Positions 1 through 8,326 of a stretch of DNA of 64,000 nt are shown in pieces (position 1 is the first letter of the stretch; every line of letters starts with the position of its first letter). The notes under the pieces were generated by a model that was not told where the DNA came from, made no database searches, and saw only the letters and a program-made list of their open reading frames with translations. Origin of the DNA: Caldilineaceae bacterium. GTDB lineage: Bacteria; Chloroflexota; Anaerolineae; Caldilineales; Caldilineaceae. The stretch covers positions 35,041 through 99,040 of the forward strand of contig JACKBC010000024.1 in NCBI GenBank assembly GCA_020634755.1, in the 5' to 3' direction. Both the position numbers and the translations under genes were made by a program.

Positions 1-1116
1 GACCAGTTGTGGGTTGGCGCCAATCGCTTCCAGCGCGGTCATGTTTACGAAGGCGGCCTGTAGCGCATCTGGCGTTGTCTGGAGCGCCGTCGCCACCTGC
101 TCCAGCGCTTCCGAACTGAGCCCGTTGAGCAGCTCCCAATTGACCGCATCCGGCTCATCCATCCCCTGTTCTAACCGTAAGTGGGTGCGTGAACCGCGCC
201 CTTTGGCCGGCTTATCATCCTGAAGCTGTTCAATTTGCGCCCGCAACGCGTGCACGTCCACCTGTACCGCGGCCAAGCGTTGTTGCACAAGCTGCTGTGT
301 AGGCCTTTTATCTATATCCAAATCCACATAGACCCGCTGCAAGCGCGGCGAGCGACGCCCTGTCTGGTCCACCGGTCCATCGTGGGCCAACGGCAGCTCG
401 TTGCACTCGGCGTAAAGACTCTTCAGATAGGCCACCTCTAATTTGCTTAGATCAAGCTGCGGTGTTGTGCCCACATACTTATTGCCCAGCACTTTATCGC
501 CACCGACTTTATCGCCACCGACTTTATCGCCACCGACTTTATCGCCACCGACTTTATCACCATCAAATTTATCGCCACCGACCTTATCGCCGCCAATCTT
601 ATCACCCACGTGAATTTCGTCGGCCTGATTGCCCTGGAACAGCACGTCGCCTGTGCGCGCCCCTTCCGCACCGGCCCCATCCCCGGCCTGCGTCCGGCCA
701 ATGTGCATCTCGCCCGCAAAGCGGCTATTGCGCACGCGCACGGCCAAATCGCCGCCGATCACGTCGAAGATGTGCAGCCTTGCCGCCTCTACCTGCTCCA
801 GATCCACGCCAATGGATTGGGCCGTGGGCGCGGCGTCGGCATGAGCGCGCAGGGCGTCCAACAGCGTCAACGCCGCCGCCAGCAGGTCGGGATCCTGATC
901 GGCGTGGGCGGCAGTCAGCTCCTTTAATAAAGAAGCTTGTCCCAGCTTCGAATCGGGAAATCTCTGGATACCCTCCAATTCCACCTGGGGATAGCGCCGC
1001 TGAAGATAGTCCAGCAGCACTTGATAGGCTTGGGCAACGTCCGCCGGACATTCCGTCTGCATCTGCCGCACCGCCCCCATGCACAGCGTGTTGGCGATGA
1101 GTTCAATCGTTGGCAT
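1..1116 (-). CDS. NACHT-type signalling ATPase, N-terminal part, runs off the left edge
   Basis: An uninterrupted frame of 372 codons runs from ATG at 1116 to the window edge, so the C-terminus is missing. GAGG lies 5 nt before the start. Residues 1-160 resemble the N-terminal modules of the two neighbouring NACHT-type proteins (pattern GVDL...E followed by I.GD.....G.M.IG). Residues about 170-208 are seven or eight pentapeptides of the form VGGDK. After them come YLKSLYAEC (about residue 230) and VYVDLDI (about residue 260), which is the usual linker ahead of a NACHT NTPase in Chloroflexota and cyanobacteria. The NTPase itself would lie outside the window, so the NACHT call is inference from this architecture. 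It is transcribed divergently from the next NACHT gene. Confidence 0.6.
   Translation of the reverse strand, partial: MPTIELIANTLCMGAVRQMQTECPADVAQAYQVLLDYLQRRYPQVELEGIQRFPDSKLGQASLLKELTAAHADQDPDLLAAALTLLDALRAHADAAPTAQSIGVDLEQVEAARLHIFDVIGGDLAVRVRNSRFAGEMHIGRTQAGDGAGAEGARTGDVLFQGNQADEIHVGDKIGGDKVGGDKFDGDKVGGDKVGGDKVGGDKVGGDKVLGNKYVGTTPQLDLSKLEVAYLKSLYAECNELPLAHDGPVDQTGRRSPRLQRVYVDLDIDKRPTQQLVQQRLAAVQVDVHALRAQIEQLQDDKPAKGRGSRTHLRLEQGMDEPDAVNWELLNGLSSEALEQVATALQTTPDALQAAFVNMTALEAIGANPQLV
493..612 (-). repeat. 15-bp tandem repeat inside the NACHT-type gene
   Basis: Eight 15-bp units follow one another. Five are identical (TTTATCGCCACCGAC on the plus strand) and three have diverged. Read on the minus strand they encode GDKVG repeats. 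The identical units suggest recent slippage or recombination, so repeat number may vary between strains. Confidence 0.85.
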
Positions 1117-1353
1117 AATTCCTCGCGGTGAAATATTTTAGCGGGTCACATCGTCTTTAGCCACGTAAACGAAATAACGATGCCACCACCAGCAAACTGC
1201 TCGACCGGTACACGCAATACGCAATACGCAGACGCATACCTGGCCCAATTATTTTTTTACAAAGGCCTATGCGATAATAGCCAAGTATATCACCTCTTGC
1301 GTCGAATCCGAATCGCCCGTGCCAACCATCTAGCACCATCTGGAAATTGCCCC
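1117..1353. promoter_or_regulatory. Divergent intergenic region between two NACHT-type genes
   Basis: This 237-bp gap separates two divergently read genes and must hold promoters for both. An AT-rich stretch followed by GCGATAATAG (1270-1279) could be a -10 region for the rightward gene. No operator-like palindrome is evident. Confidence 0.3.
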
Positions 1354-1848
1354 ATGGACCAGACCATCCAACCTGTTGTGACCGCCCTGGCCGCCGGCGC
1401 GGCCGCGCTTACGTCTGGTGCGAGTCCAACCGTGCAGGAGGCCTACGCCCGCCTCAAAGCCTACCTGGCCAACCGCTACGCCAGCGTCAGCGCCGACGTG
1501 GCCCAGCTGGAGAGCCAGCCGGAGAGCCGCGCCCTGCGCCAGCAGATCATTGCGCAGGGGCTGGCCAGCAGCGCGGCCGCGGCGGATGCCGAGCTGCGCC
1601 AACGGGCCCAGGCGCTGCTGGATGCGCTAAGCGCCGCGCCCGCCACCGTCACCGGTGTCTCTTTACAGGATATTGAAGCCGCCGCCATCCACCTGCGCCA
1701 GATTAGCGCCCAGGGCGACGGCGACGTAGTGGGCGTGGAGGTGCGCCAGGCCAAAGTGTCCGGTGAGATCGATATCAGCGACGTGGCCGCCGCGCATCGC
1801 CCTGATGCAACCACAGCCCCCACCTTTCAAGTCAACAACCACCGGTAA
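1354..1848 (+). pseudogene. N-terminal fragment of a NACHT-FGE protein, cut by an IS200/IS605 element
   Basis: ATG at 1354 opens a frame that follows host sequence for 159 codons to 1830, then continues six codons into the inserted element and stops at 1848. The N-terminus (TALAAGAAALTS, then GVSLQDIEAAAIHL and GEIDIS) matches the module at 5768-6334 and, more distantly, that of the gene at the left edge. It therefore belongs to a family N-terminal domain placed ahead of NACHT ATPases. The rest of the protein resumes in the same phase at 2469. As it stands only a 164-aa truncated product can be made. Confidence 0.8.
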
Positions 1849-2468
1849 AACCGGTGGCTTGAATTGATGCACCTGGAAGGTGCACTGTTACTGATTAGTG
1901 GTTAGTCGAACAACTTGCCTTGTGTAGCATCATTGTCTTGATCCCGCTTGTTCTGCCACTTGACATACTTGCGGATGCGCTCTTCATCTAGGCCGACGCT
2001 ACTTACACAATAGCCGCGTGACCACACATGCTGGCCCCAATACCGTTTGCGCAATTCGGGAAAACGGTCAAAGGCGCCCAAGGCCGTCTTGCCTTTGAGA
2101 AAGCCAATGACTTGCGACACCGCATACTTGGGCGGAATCGACAACACTATATGCACATGGTCCGGCTGTACATTCAGTTCCAGAATTTCTACCCCCTTTT
2201 TCTGGCCACAGAGGTCGTAGAGCTTCTGCGTCATATATTGCGCCACTTCGGTGTCCAAAATCTTATATCGATATTTTGGACAAAACACGACGTGATATTT
2301 GCATTCATACAACGAATGCGATAGCTTTTTGAATTGACGGGTCATTATGTATCTCCTGTTAGTTTCGCACCTTCCAGGTTGATACATAATACCCGTTACA
2401 TGGCTACCCAATACATCGGTCGAACCGCTATTTAGTCCACTACCTGAGGTAGTGGTTTACACTTTTGA
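1831..2468 (-). mobile_element. IS200/IS605-family element, 638 bp, single-gene type
   Basis: The ends were placed by comparing the two halves of the broken NACHT gene. Read in the tnpA direction, the element is preceded by TTGAT (host, at 2469-2473) and ends in TTGAC (1831-1835). This pair resembles the target and right-end cleavage sites known for ISDra2-like elements. Each end carries a hairpin: 2437-2455 (stem CCACTACC) at the left end and 1839-1857 (stem CCACCGGT) at the right end. There is no target duplication, as expected for single-strand HUH transposition. No tnpB is present. Removing 1831-2468 joins codons CAA and ATC in frame. Confidence 0.88.
1902..2345 (-). CDS. tnpA: IS200/IS605 transposase TnpA (Y1 HUH type)
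   Basis: The protein is 147 aa, the usual length for TnpA. It shows the metal-binding HUH-type motif PDHVHIVL, and the catalytic tyrosine is expected in KYVKWQ near the C-terminus. I chose ATG at 2345 because AGGAG lies 8 nt upstream; a longer frame to 2411 has no comparable site. TnpA cuts and rejoins single-stranded DNA at the element ends. The 5' and 3' untranslated regions carry complementary copies of ACCTGGAAGGTGC, which may pair in the mRNA. Confidence 0.92.
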   Translation of the reverse strand: MTRQFKKLSHSLYECKYHVVFCPKYRYKILDTEVAQYMTQKLYDLCGQKKGVEILELNVQPDHVHIVLSIPPKYAVSQVIGFLKGKTALGAFDRFPELRKRYWGQHVWSRGYCVSSVGLDEERIRKYVKWQNKRDQDNDATQGKLFD

Positions 2469-5144
2469 ATCAACCTGGAAGGCATCCAAGCGCAGCACAT
2501 CCAAATTAACGCGGGCGGGGCGCCGCCGGTGGACGACGCCCGTGCTGATGCGTTGCGCACCTCCTATCTCAGCGCGCTCTACCAGCGCGCGGGACGCGTT
2601 GAATTTGGCAACGCCACACTGAGCAACCGGCCGGACCAGACGCCGCTGACGCTGGATCAGGTCTATACTGCGCTGCGCACCAGCACGGTGGAGGGCCGCG
2701 ACGAACTCTGCTTTGATGGGCTGACGCTCTTGAACCACGTCCGCGCCCAGCACCAGCTTTCGGCCGTGGAGCAGCTTGACCGCCACCAGCGGCTGGTGCT
2801 GCTGGGCGCGCCGGGCAGCGGCAAGAGCGCCTTTGTCAACTTTGTGGCGCTCTGTCTGGCCGGCGAATTGCTGGGCAAACGCCCCGCCAACCTGGCTGCG
2901 CTCACCGCGCCGTTGCCCCGCCCAGAAGAGGCGCACCTGGACAAGGCTGAAAAGGCGCAACCCCAACCGTGGACCCACGGCGCGTTGCTGCCGGTGCGCG
3001 TGGTGCTGCGCAACCTGGCCGCCACCCATCTGCCCGCCGCCGATCAGCCCGCCAACGTCACCCACCTGCTCAACCACATTGGCCAGCAGTTGACCGAGCT
3101 GGGGCTGGCCGACTTTGCCCAGCCGCTGCTGGACGAGTTGCGCCAGGCGGGCGGACTGCTGCTGCTGGATGGGCTGGATGAAGTGCCCGAGGCCGACGCC
3201 CGCCGCGCCCAGATTCGACAGATGGTAGAGAGCTTTGCCGCCACCTTTCCGGCCTGCCGCATGGTGGTCACCAGCCGCACCTACGCCTATCAGCAGGCGG
3301 CGTGGCGGCTGGAAGGCTTTACGCCAGCGCTGCTGGAACCCTTTGATGAGGCGCAGATTGTGGCTTTTGTGGACCGCTGGTATAGCCAGGCCGCGCGCCA
3401 GCGCGATTTGACCGGCGGCGACGCCCGCGGCCGCGCCGAACTGCTCAAGCAGACGGTGCTGCGCAACTCGCGGCTATACGCCCTGGCTGAACAGCCACTG
3501 CTGCTCACACTGATGGCCAATCTGCACGCCTATCGGGGCAGCCTGCCCAATCGCCGTGAGCAGCTTTACAAAGAGGCGGTGGATCTGCTGCTGGACTGGT
3601 GGGAGCAGCAGCGGGTGGTGCGCGATGACGATAGCCACTCCTATCGTGTGGTGCAACCCAGCTTACTTGCCTATCTAGATGTGGGCAAAGAGCGCATGTT
3701 GGCGACGCTGGCACAGTTGGCCTTTGACGCCCACGCCCGCGTGCCGGACCACAATCAGCGCGCCGCCATTGAACAGAGCAAGCTGCTGGCTGCGCTCTTC
3801 ACCATGCACGACAAGGTGGACGTGCGTCAGCTTATCGACTATCTGGAGCAGCGAGCCGGGCTGCTGGTGGCCGAAGGGGGTCAGCTCTACGCCTTTCCCC
3901 ACCGCACTTTTCAAGAATATCTGGCTGCGCTGCATCTGGCCCAACCCGCCTTCTATCCCGACGAATTGGCCAGGCTGGCGCGCGAGCAGCCCCAGCGCTG
4001 GCGCGAGGTGCTGCTGCTGGCTGGCGCCGCCGCCGCCGGCCCGGTGGGGTCAGATCTGTGGGCGCTGGCCGAGGCGCTCTGCTATCGCGAGCCCACCGAC
4101 GCCGAGTGGATTGAGGCCGACGCCTGGGGCGCCCAGTTGGCCGGCCAGTTGCTGACCGAAAGCGCCACCCTCTCGCCGTTGCCGCCACGCCACAAAGGGA
4201 AGCTCGAACGCGTGCAGCGCGGCCTGGTCCACGTGGTGGAGCAGAGCCAACTGCCGGCGCTGGAGCGCGCCCTGGCTGGGCGTAGCCTGGCCCAACTGGG
4301 CGACCCGCGCCCCCACGTGATGACCGTGGAGGCGATGCACTTCTGCTCCATTCCGCCCGGTCCCTTCTTGAACCCCATGGCTGAGCATCGCCAGACCGAG
4401 CTGCCCTACGCCTACTGGATGGCGCGCTACCCGGTGACGCAGGCCCAATATGCCCACTTTGTGGCAGCCGGCGGCTATGAACAGACGGCGTTTTGGGCGG
4501 AGGCGATTGAGGCTGGGTATTGGGATGAGCGCGGGTTCAAAGGCCAGTTTGATGATGAGCCGCGCACCGCTCCCTATCAATTTGACCATCCATACGATCT
4601 GCCCAACCATCCGGTGGTGGGCATTACCTGGTACGAAGCCATGGCTTTCTGCGCCTGGCTGACCGCAACCATGCGGGCAAACGCGGCGCTGCCCAATGAC
4701 TACGTGATCACGCTGCCGCTGGATGCCGATTGGCGCAAAGCCGCCGTGGGTGGTCTGCAAATTCCGGCCACCGCCGCGCCGCGGCCCCTGGCCAATATAG
4801 ATTGGAGCCAGCCGGTTTCCGCTGCTCTTATCGAGAATTCCCAGCCCCAACGCCGCTATCCGTGGGGCGAGGCGGCGGATGCCGACCTGGCCAACGTGCA
4901 GGAAAGCGAAATCGGCAGCACCAGTGCCGCCGGCTCTTTTGGGGGCGGCGCCTCGCCCTATGGCGTGGAAGAGTTGAGCGGCAACGTGTATGAATGGTTG
5001 CTGCAAAAGCCCGGAGATTTGGCTGGCGGCGCATTTTGGCGAGATGCGGAAGAGGCCACCTCTGCGGCGCGCGACTGGAGCGACCCGCTCGACGGGAGCG
5101 GCAGCATGGGTTTTCGGTGTGTGGTGGTCCCCAGCTCTCGATAG
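2469..5144 (+). pseudogene. C-terminal part of the NACHT-FGE protein (NTPase plus FGE-sulfatase domain)
   Basis: The host frame resumes at ATC 2469 directly after the IS and runs 891 codons. Joined to the upstream fragment it gives a 1050-aa protein. In that numbering the Walker A GAPGSGKS is near residue 270 and the Walker B LLLLDGLDE near 390, as in NACHT P-loop ATPases. Residues about 783-1050 form an FGE-sulfatase fold (PVTQAQYAHF, RYPWGEA, LSGNVYEWL, GFRCVVV). NACHT proteins of this kind act in bacterial innate immunity, and FGE-like C-termini are proposed sensors or effectors. No start with a good ribosome site exists here, so this part is probably silent while the IS is present. A GTG at 2529 is the first alternative start. 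Confidence 0.88.
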
Positions 5145-5249
5145 TCCTGAGTGCTGGTTTCTGGCTGCTGGTTTCTGAACTCCTGAATTCTGCGGGGAAG
5201 TCAACGCAGATAGCGGCTAGCCTGGGCGTGGGAAAGTCGAACCTGCAAA

Positions 5250-5280
5250 GGGCGCGTCAGCGCCCGCGCGAAATTTTTTT
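5250..5280 (+). terminator. Rho-independent terminator after the NACHT-FGE gene
   Basis: GGGCGC-gtca-GCGCCC (5250-5265) is followed by GCGCGAAA and a run of seven T. It lies about 105 bp past the stop codon. Confidence 0.7.
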
Positions 5281-5440
5281 CTAGCGCAAAGTGCGTCGCC
5301 CGGCGCCAGCCGCCTTTGCACTCATAGGCAATGCGCGCGCCGTGCGTTGCACTTGAAGCGGCCTTTATTTCACGGAGCGTCCCTAACTCGTCCCTATCTT
5401 ACCTGGAGGCTAACCATTACCCACATCTTTGGGGCATAGG

Positions 5441-5552
5441 TCTGGCGGGATAAGACGGACACGAGGTCAGGCGGAACAAACCGACTGCGTTGCATAAAAC
5501 GGCATCCCGCCAGACCTCATGTCCCTACGCATGGCACCCAACCGTAGGGACA
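5441..5552. repeat. Nested inverted repeats in the gap between NACHT-type genes
   Basis: GGTCTGGCGGGAT (about 5441) pairs with ATCCCGCCAGACC (about 5503). Directly after it CATGTCCCTACG (5518-5529) pairs with CGTAGGGACATG (5541-5552). GAGGT, GGTTGG and CCAACC recur nearby. No transposase is present, so a MITE remnant or a structured repeat is possible. The rest of 5145-5767 holds the terminator and no supported gene. Confidence 0.5.
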
Positions 5553-5767
5553 TGAGGTTGGTGTCCCGTGAGATTGCCACAATGCATGAAATTTCTTCCA
5601 CCAACCTTGTGTCCGCCCCCGTGAGTTCCTTCCATCTCGACTTCTGGGTAAAGCTGAGCCCTGGAGGGGAGGGAACTGTCACGAGACGCGTGGTGCGTAG
5701 GGGCGCATCAAAACCATAGGGCGGGGCAAGCGTCGTCCCGCCCATTTTAGCGAAAGGCACAAACCGT

Positions 5768-6334
5768 ATGGAACCCATTACATTCATCGTCACCGCCCTG
5801 GCCGCCGGGGCGGCCGCCGGGCTCACAGGCACTGCTGAAGGCGCCGTCAAAGAGGCCTATGCCGGCATCAAGACGCTGATTCAGCGCAAATTTGGCGGCG
5901 TGGATCTGGCCGTGTTGGAAAGTAAGCCGGAATCGGCCACGCGCCGCGCCGTAGTGGCCGAAGAGCTGACCAAGGCCGACGCGGCCCAAGACCAGGCGCT
6001 ATTGCAGGCCGCCGAGCAGCTCATGCAGCTCATCCAGCAGCGGGCGCCGCAAGTAGGCCAGGTCATCGGCGTAGACTTGAACAAAATCAAAGGCGGCTCG
6101 CTGGATCTAAGCAATATCAGCGCCAGCGGCCAAGGCGACGTCACCGGCCTTCGCGTTAATGATGCCGAAATTCAGGGCGACCTCAAAATCAGCGGCGTGC
6201 AGGCAAGCGGCGGTGGCGCATCCAATACGCAGATCAACACCGACGGCGGCTCCGTCATTCAGGGCAGCGTCGATACCGGCGGCGGCGATTTTGTGGGCCG
6301 CGATAAACATGTAGGCAGGAATCCAAACGCCTAA
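5768..6334 (+). CDS. Stand-alone NACHT-associated N-terminal module, probably truncated
   Basis: The protein has 188 aa and starts at ATG 5768. Its N-terminus (TALAAGAAAGLTG) and following pattern (GVDLNKIKGGSLDLSNIS, then GDLKISG) match the N-terminal part of the broken NACHT-FGE protein. It ends in a glycine- and aspartate-rich stretch with GGGDFVGRDKHVG, the type of repeat that precedes the ATPase in full-length relatives. No ATPase follows, because element-type sequence begins within about 100 bp. I infer that the gene lost its 3' part, although a genuine short adaptor cannot be excluded. Confidence 0.7.
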   Translation: MEPITFIVTALAAGAAAGLTGTAEGAVKEAYAGIKTLIQRKFGGVDLAVLESKPESATRRAVVAEELTKADAAQDQALLQAAEQLMQLIQQRAPQVGQVIGVDLNKIKGGSLDLSNISASGQGDVTGLRVNDAEIQGDLKISGVQASGGGASNTQINTDGGSVIQGSVDTGGGDFVGRDKHVGRNPNA

Positions 6335-6401
6335 TGCAGCAGTACGTTTGTGCAGTTGCGTAATCTCGCCAGCTAGGCCCTCTGCAAACCTTCCTCTTCT
6401 T

Positions 6402-6436
6402 GAGCGTCCCAACCCGGGGCGCTCTTCTTTTTTCTT
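6402..6436 (+). terminator. Rho-independent terminator at the left border of the element
   Basis: GAGCGTCCC (6402-6410) and GGGGCGCTC (6416-6424) form a stem with one mismatch, followed by a T-rich tract. It would insulate the NACHT-type fragment from the element genes. Confidence 0.65.
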
Positions 6437-6464
6437 TATGTTCTCCAGAACCCATATTTAAAAA

Positions 6465-6590
6465 TAGCAGCGGCGCCTTGCTTCGCCAAGCCCCCCAATT
6501 TTCTGGCTTTCTATTTGTCCGGCAAGTGCTGGCGCACGCCGGACCGAGGCCCAAATTTGGGGGATGGCGGCGACGGCTGGCCGCTGCTGA
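6465..6590 (+). repeat. Long imperfect stem-loop, copy A
   Basis: The left arm begins TAGCAGCGGCGCC and reaches CCCCCCAATTTT. The right arm runs CCAAATTTGGGGGATGG to GGCCGCTGCTG. A second inner stem (TTTGTCCGGC with GCCGGAC) sits at the centre. Closely similar copies start at 10033 and 16650. All three lie about 40-90 nt upstream of the first gene of a plus-strand group, so a shared regulatory leader or promoter-linked element is likely. Confidence 0.8.
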
Positions 6591-6646
6591 TTTGGTGGAC
6601 AGTTTGTTTTGTTCCATTGGTGCTTTCTGTAGAAAAGAGAAAAATC

Positions 6647-6961
6647 ATGCTCTATCCATCACGCGCCGCCTACCGCCATCGCAATGGCGACGGCTATCGT
6701 TTCATTCATCCCATTAGCCGACTCTACGGCGAACTGCCCGGCGACATCACCGGCGCCATTGTCTGGATCGAAGGCCAAACCGAATGTCGCTTAGGCGTTG
6801 TCATCGCCGCCACCGCTAACCGCCAAAAGCTCATGGCCACCGGTCCCAACTGGTTTGCCTTTGCCACCCATAAACAAGTCTGGTTCCCCGGCCCCACGCC
6901 GCTGCGCGCCTGGGCTCAGCATCTTTTCCAAAAGGCCAAACTCCCCGTTGCCTGCCGATAG
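6647..6961 (+). CDS. Small protein of unknown function, first gene after stem-loop copy A
   Basis: I placed the start at ATG 6647, after AGAAAAGAGAAAAATC, giving 104 aa. A longer frame to 6515 would run through the stem-loop and is unlikely. The protein has no motif I recognise and no signal or membrane segment. It is basic and rich in aromatic residues at the C-terminus (VWFPGPTPLRAWAQHLF). Its position after the repeated stem-loop makes it a probable element gene. Confidence 0.6.
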   Translation: MLYPSRAAYRHRNGDGYRFIHPISRLYGELPGDITGAIVWIEGQTECRLGVVIAATANRQKLMATGPNWFAFATHKQVWFPGPTPLRAWAQHLFQKAKLPVACR

Positions 6962-7645
6962 TACAGCCACTGCGCCCCAATATGCCAAACCATTCCTCCT
7001 GCGGCGGCCTGCCCTTCAACGCCTTTCCAGATTGATAACAAGTTCCAAAAGCGCACGCGGCGATTCAACGCGCCTCCAGCGCTCGGTCTGCCGCCGGGCG
7101 GGTGCTCTCCTTCCCGCCTTGTATGTCCATATGATTTGTACAATCCATCGGCACTTGTTTTCCGTCCTACCCTGCCTCGGCAGCCGGGCGCCTGCGGCCC
7201 CCGTATGCCGAAAATGTCCATATAGAACTGTTTGATAGATCCCCCCGCCGGAGGCAAAAAATATTGTATTCCGGGGGACTGCGGCGGCGCAAGGGGAAAA
7301 TATATCCTCGGGAGCTACGCCAGGGGGCTGCGTGTCGGGGGGCGAGCGGCTGGTTATATGATGGCTCTCTACGAAAAAATGATCTCATAGTTCCGCCCCC
7401 CGCCACCGTTCCTCCTGGCGCTTGGGTTGCGCTGCCTTTTATCCGATGTGCCTTCTGCGCACTACCGGATCTCTTGTTCAATGGCTCCTCCCGTGCGACG
7501 GCAGCGCGCTTTGTTTATTTGGCTCCCTCGGCCCCTTGCGCCCCCTGGCCCCCGGCGCGTTTTTCTTTTTGCCCTCCGGCGGGTGGGTGCGGGGTGCTGC
7601 GCCCTGCGGTTGCTTTTTCTTTTTTCTTTCTTTGGGGGTGTTCCT
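6962..7645. other. Non-coding stretch leading into the adenine-free gene
   Basis: No gene is supported in these 684 bp. The frame that is open here on the plus strand has no conserved motif and is not preceded by a ribosome site. From 7518 the plus strand contains no A at all. The last 70 nt (7573-7645) match the leader of the second adenine-free gene. Confidence 0.55.
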
Positions 7646-8326
7646 GTGTCCGTTTCTTCCTTGCCTTTGGTTGGTTTCTGTGGTCCGCGCGTGGCTCCGG
7701 CTGGCGCGGCGCCGCTGGTCTCGTCTCTTGTCCGGTCCGCCTTGGCCTCTGGTCGTGGCGTCGCCGCCGGTTGTGCGCTCGGCGTCGATTCTTTGGCCGT
7801 TTCTTCTGCCTTGGCTCTTGGGGGGGCTGGCTCGCTTTCGGTCTTTGCGGCCTTTGGTTCCTCTGGTCTTGGTTCGGTTGCGTCCTGTTCTGCGCCGCTG
7901 GCGTCCCTCTCCGCCGCTGCTGCCGCGGGTGCGTCTGTTTCCTGGTGGGCGGGTGGTGCGCCGGTGCGCGGTGGCTTGCTGCCCGCGCCCGCCCGCCTTG
8001 CTGCGCGGTCGCTGGCCTTTGTGCGCGCGGTTGCTGCCTCTGGCGCTGGCTGCGGTCTGGTGGCGGTGGTGGGGGCGCTGCCCTCTTCCCCGCTGGCCCT
8101 GCGTCGCGCCTCTGCCGGTCGCCCGTGGGTTTCGTCTGGCTCTGGCTCCTGGTCTGCTGTGGGCGCTGCTGCGGCGCTGGGCGTGCCGGTGGTGGTCTTT
8201 CCGCTGGGCGGTGTTGCGCCCTCGGCGCTGCCCCTTCTGGCCGGTGGTGGCTCCTGGTCGCCCGCTGCCGCCGCTGGCCTCTGGTCCGCGGGTTGGCGCT
8301 GGGTTCCCGCCGTCGCTGCTGCGTAG
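7646..8326 (+). CDS. Adenine-free gene 1: SLOG/DprA-like Rossmann protein
   Basis: Between GTG 7646 and TAG 8324 the coding strand has one A in 678 nt, in the GAT of GVDSLA. The 226-aa product therefore uses only A, C, F, G, L, P, R, S, V and W, one D and the start residue. I chose this frame because it alone gives a SLOG/DprA-type pattern: SGRGVAAGCALGVDSLAVSSA (an SG.A.G.D motif), VSVFAAFG-like strands, SWWAGGAP, and GSGSWSAVGAAAALG before VPVVVFP. The Shine-Dalgarno is GGGGGTG (7634-7640), an A-free form of GGAGGTG. A second in-frame TAG lies at 8357 inside a motif shared with the other A-free gene, so the original end may be there. SLOG proteins bind nucleotides or DNA; the role here is unknown. 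Confidence 0.75.
   Translation: MSVSSLPLVGFCGPRVAPAGAAPLVSSLVRSALASGRGVAAGCALGVDSLAVSSALALGGAGSLSVFAAFGSSGLGSVASCSAPLASLSAAAAAGASVSWWAGGAPVRGGLLPAPARLAARSLAFVRAVAASGAGCGLVAVVGALPSSPLALRRASAGRPWVSSGSGSWSAVGAAAALGVPVVVFPLGGVAPSALPLLAGGGSWSPAAAAGLWSAGWRWVPAVAAA

Noticed and set aside
493..612. CRISPR-like array
   Set aside because: The repeats are directly adjacent without spacers and encode GDKVG units in a long minus-strand frame.
1831..2468. OMEGA-type (TnpB plus guide RNA) element
   Set aside because: The element has only tnpA and no room for tnpB.
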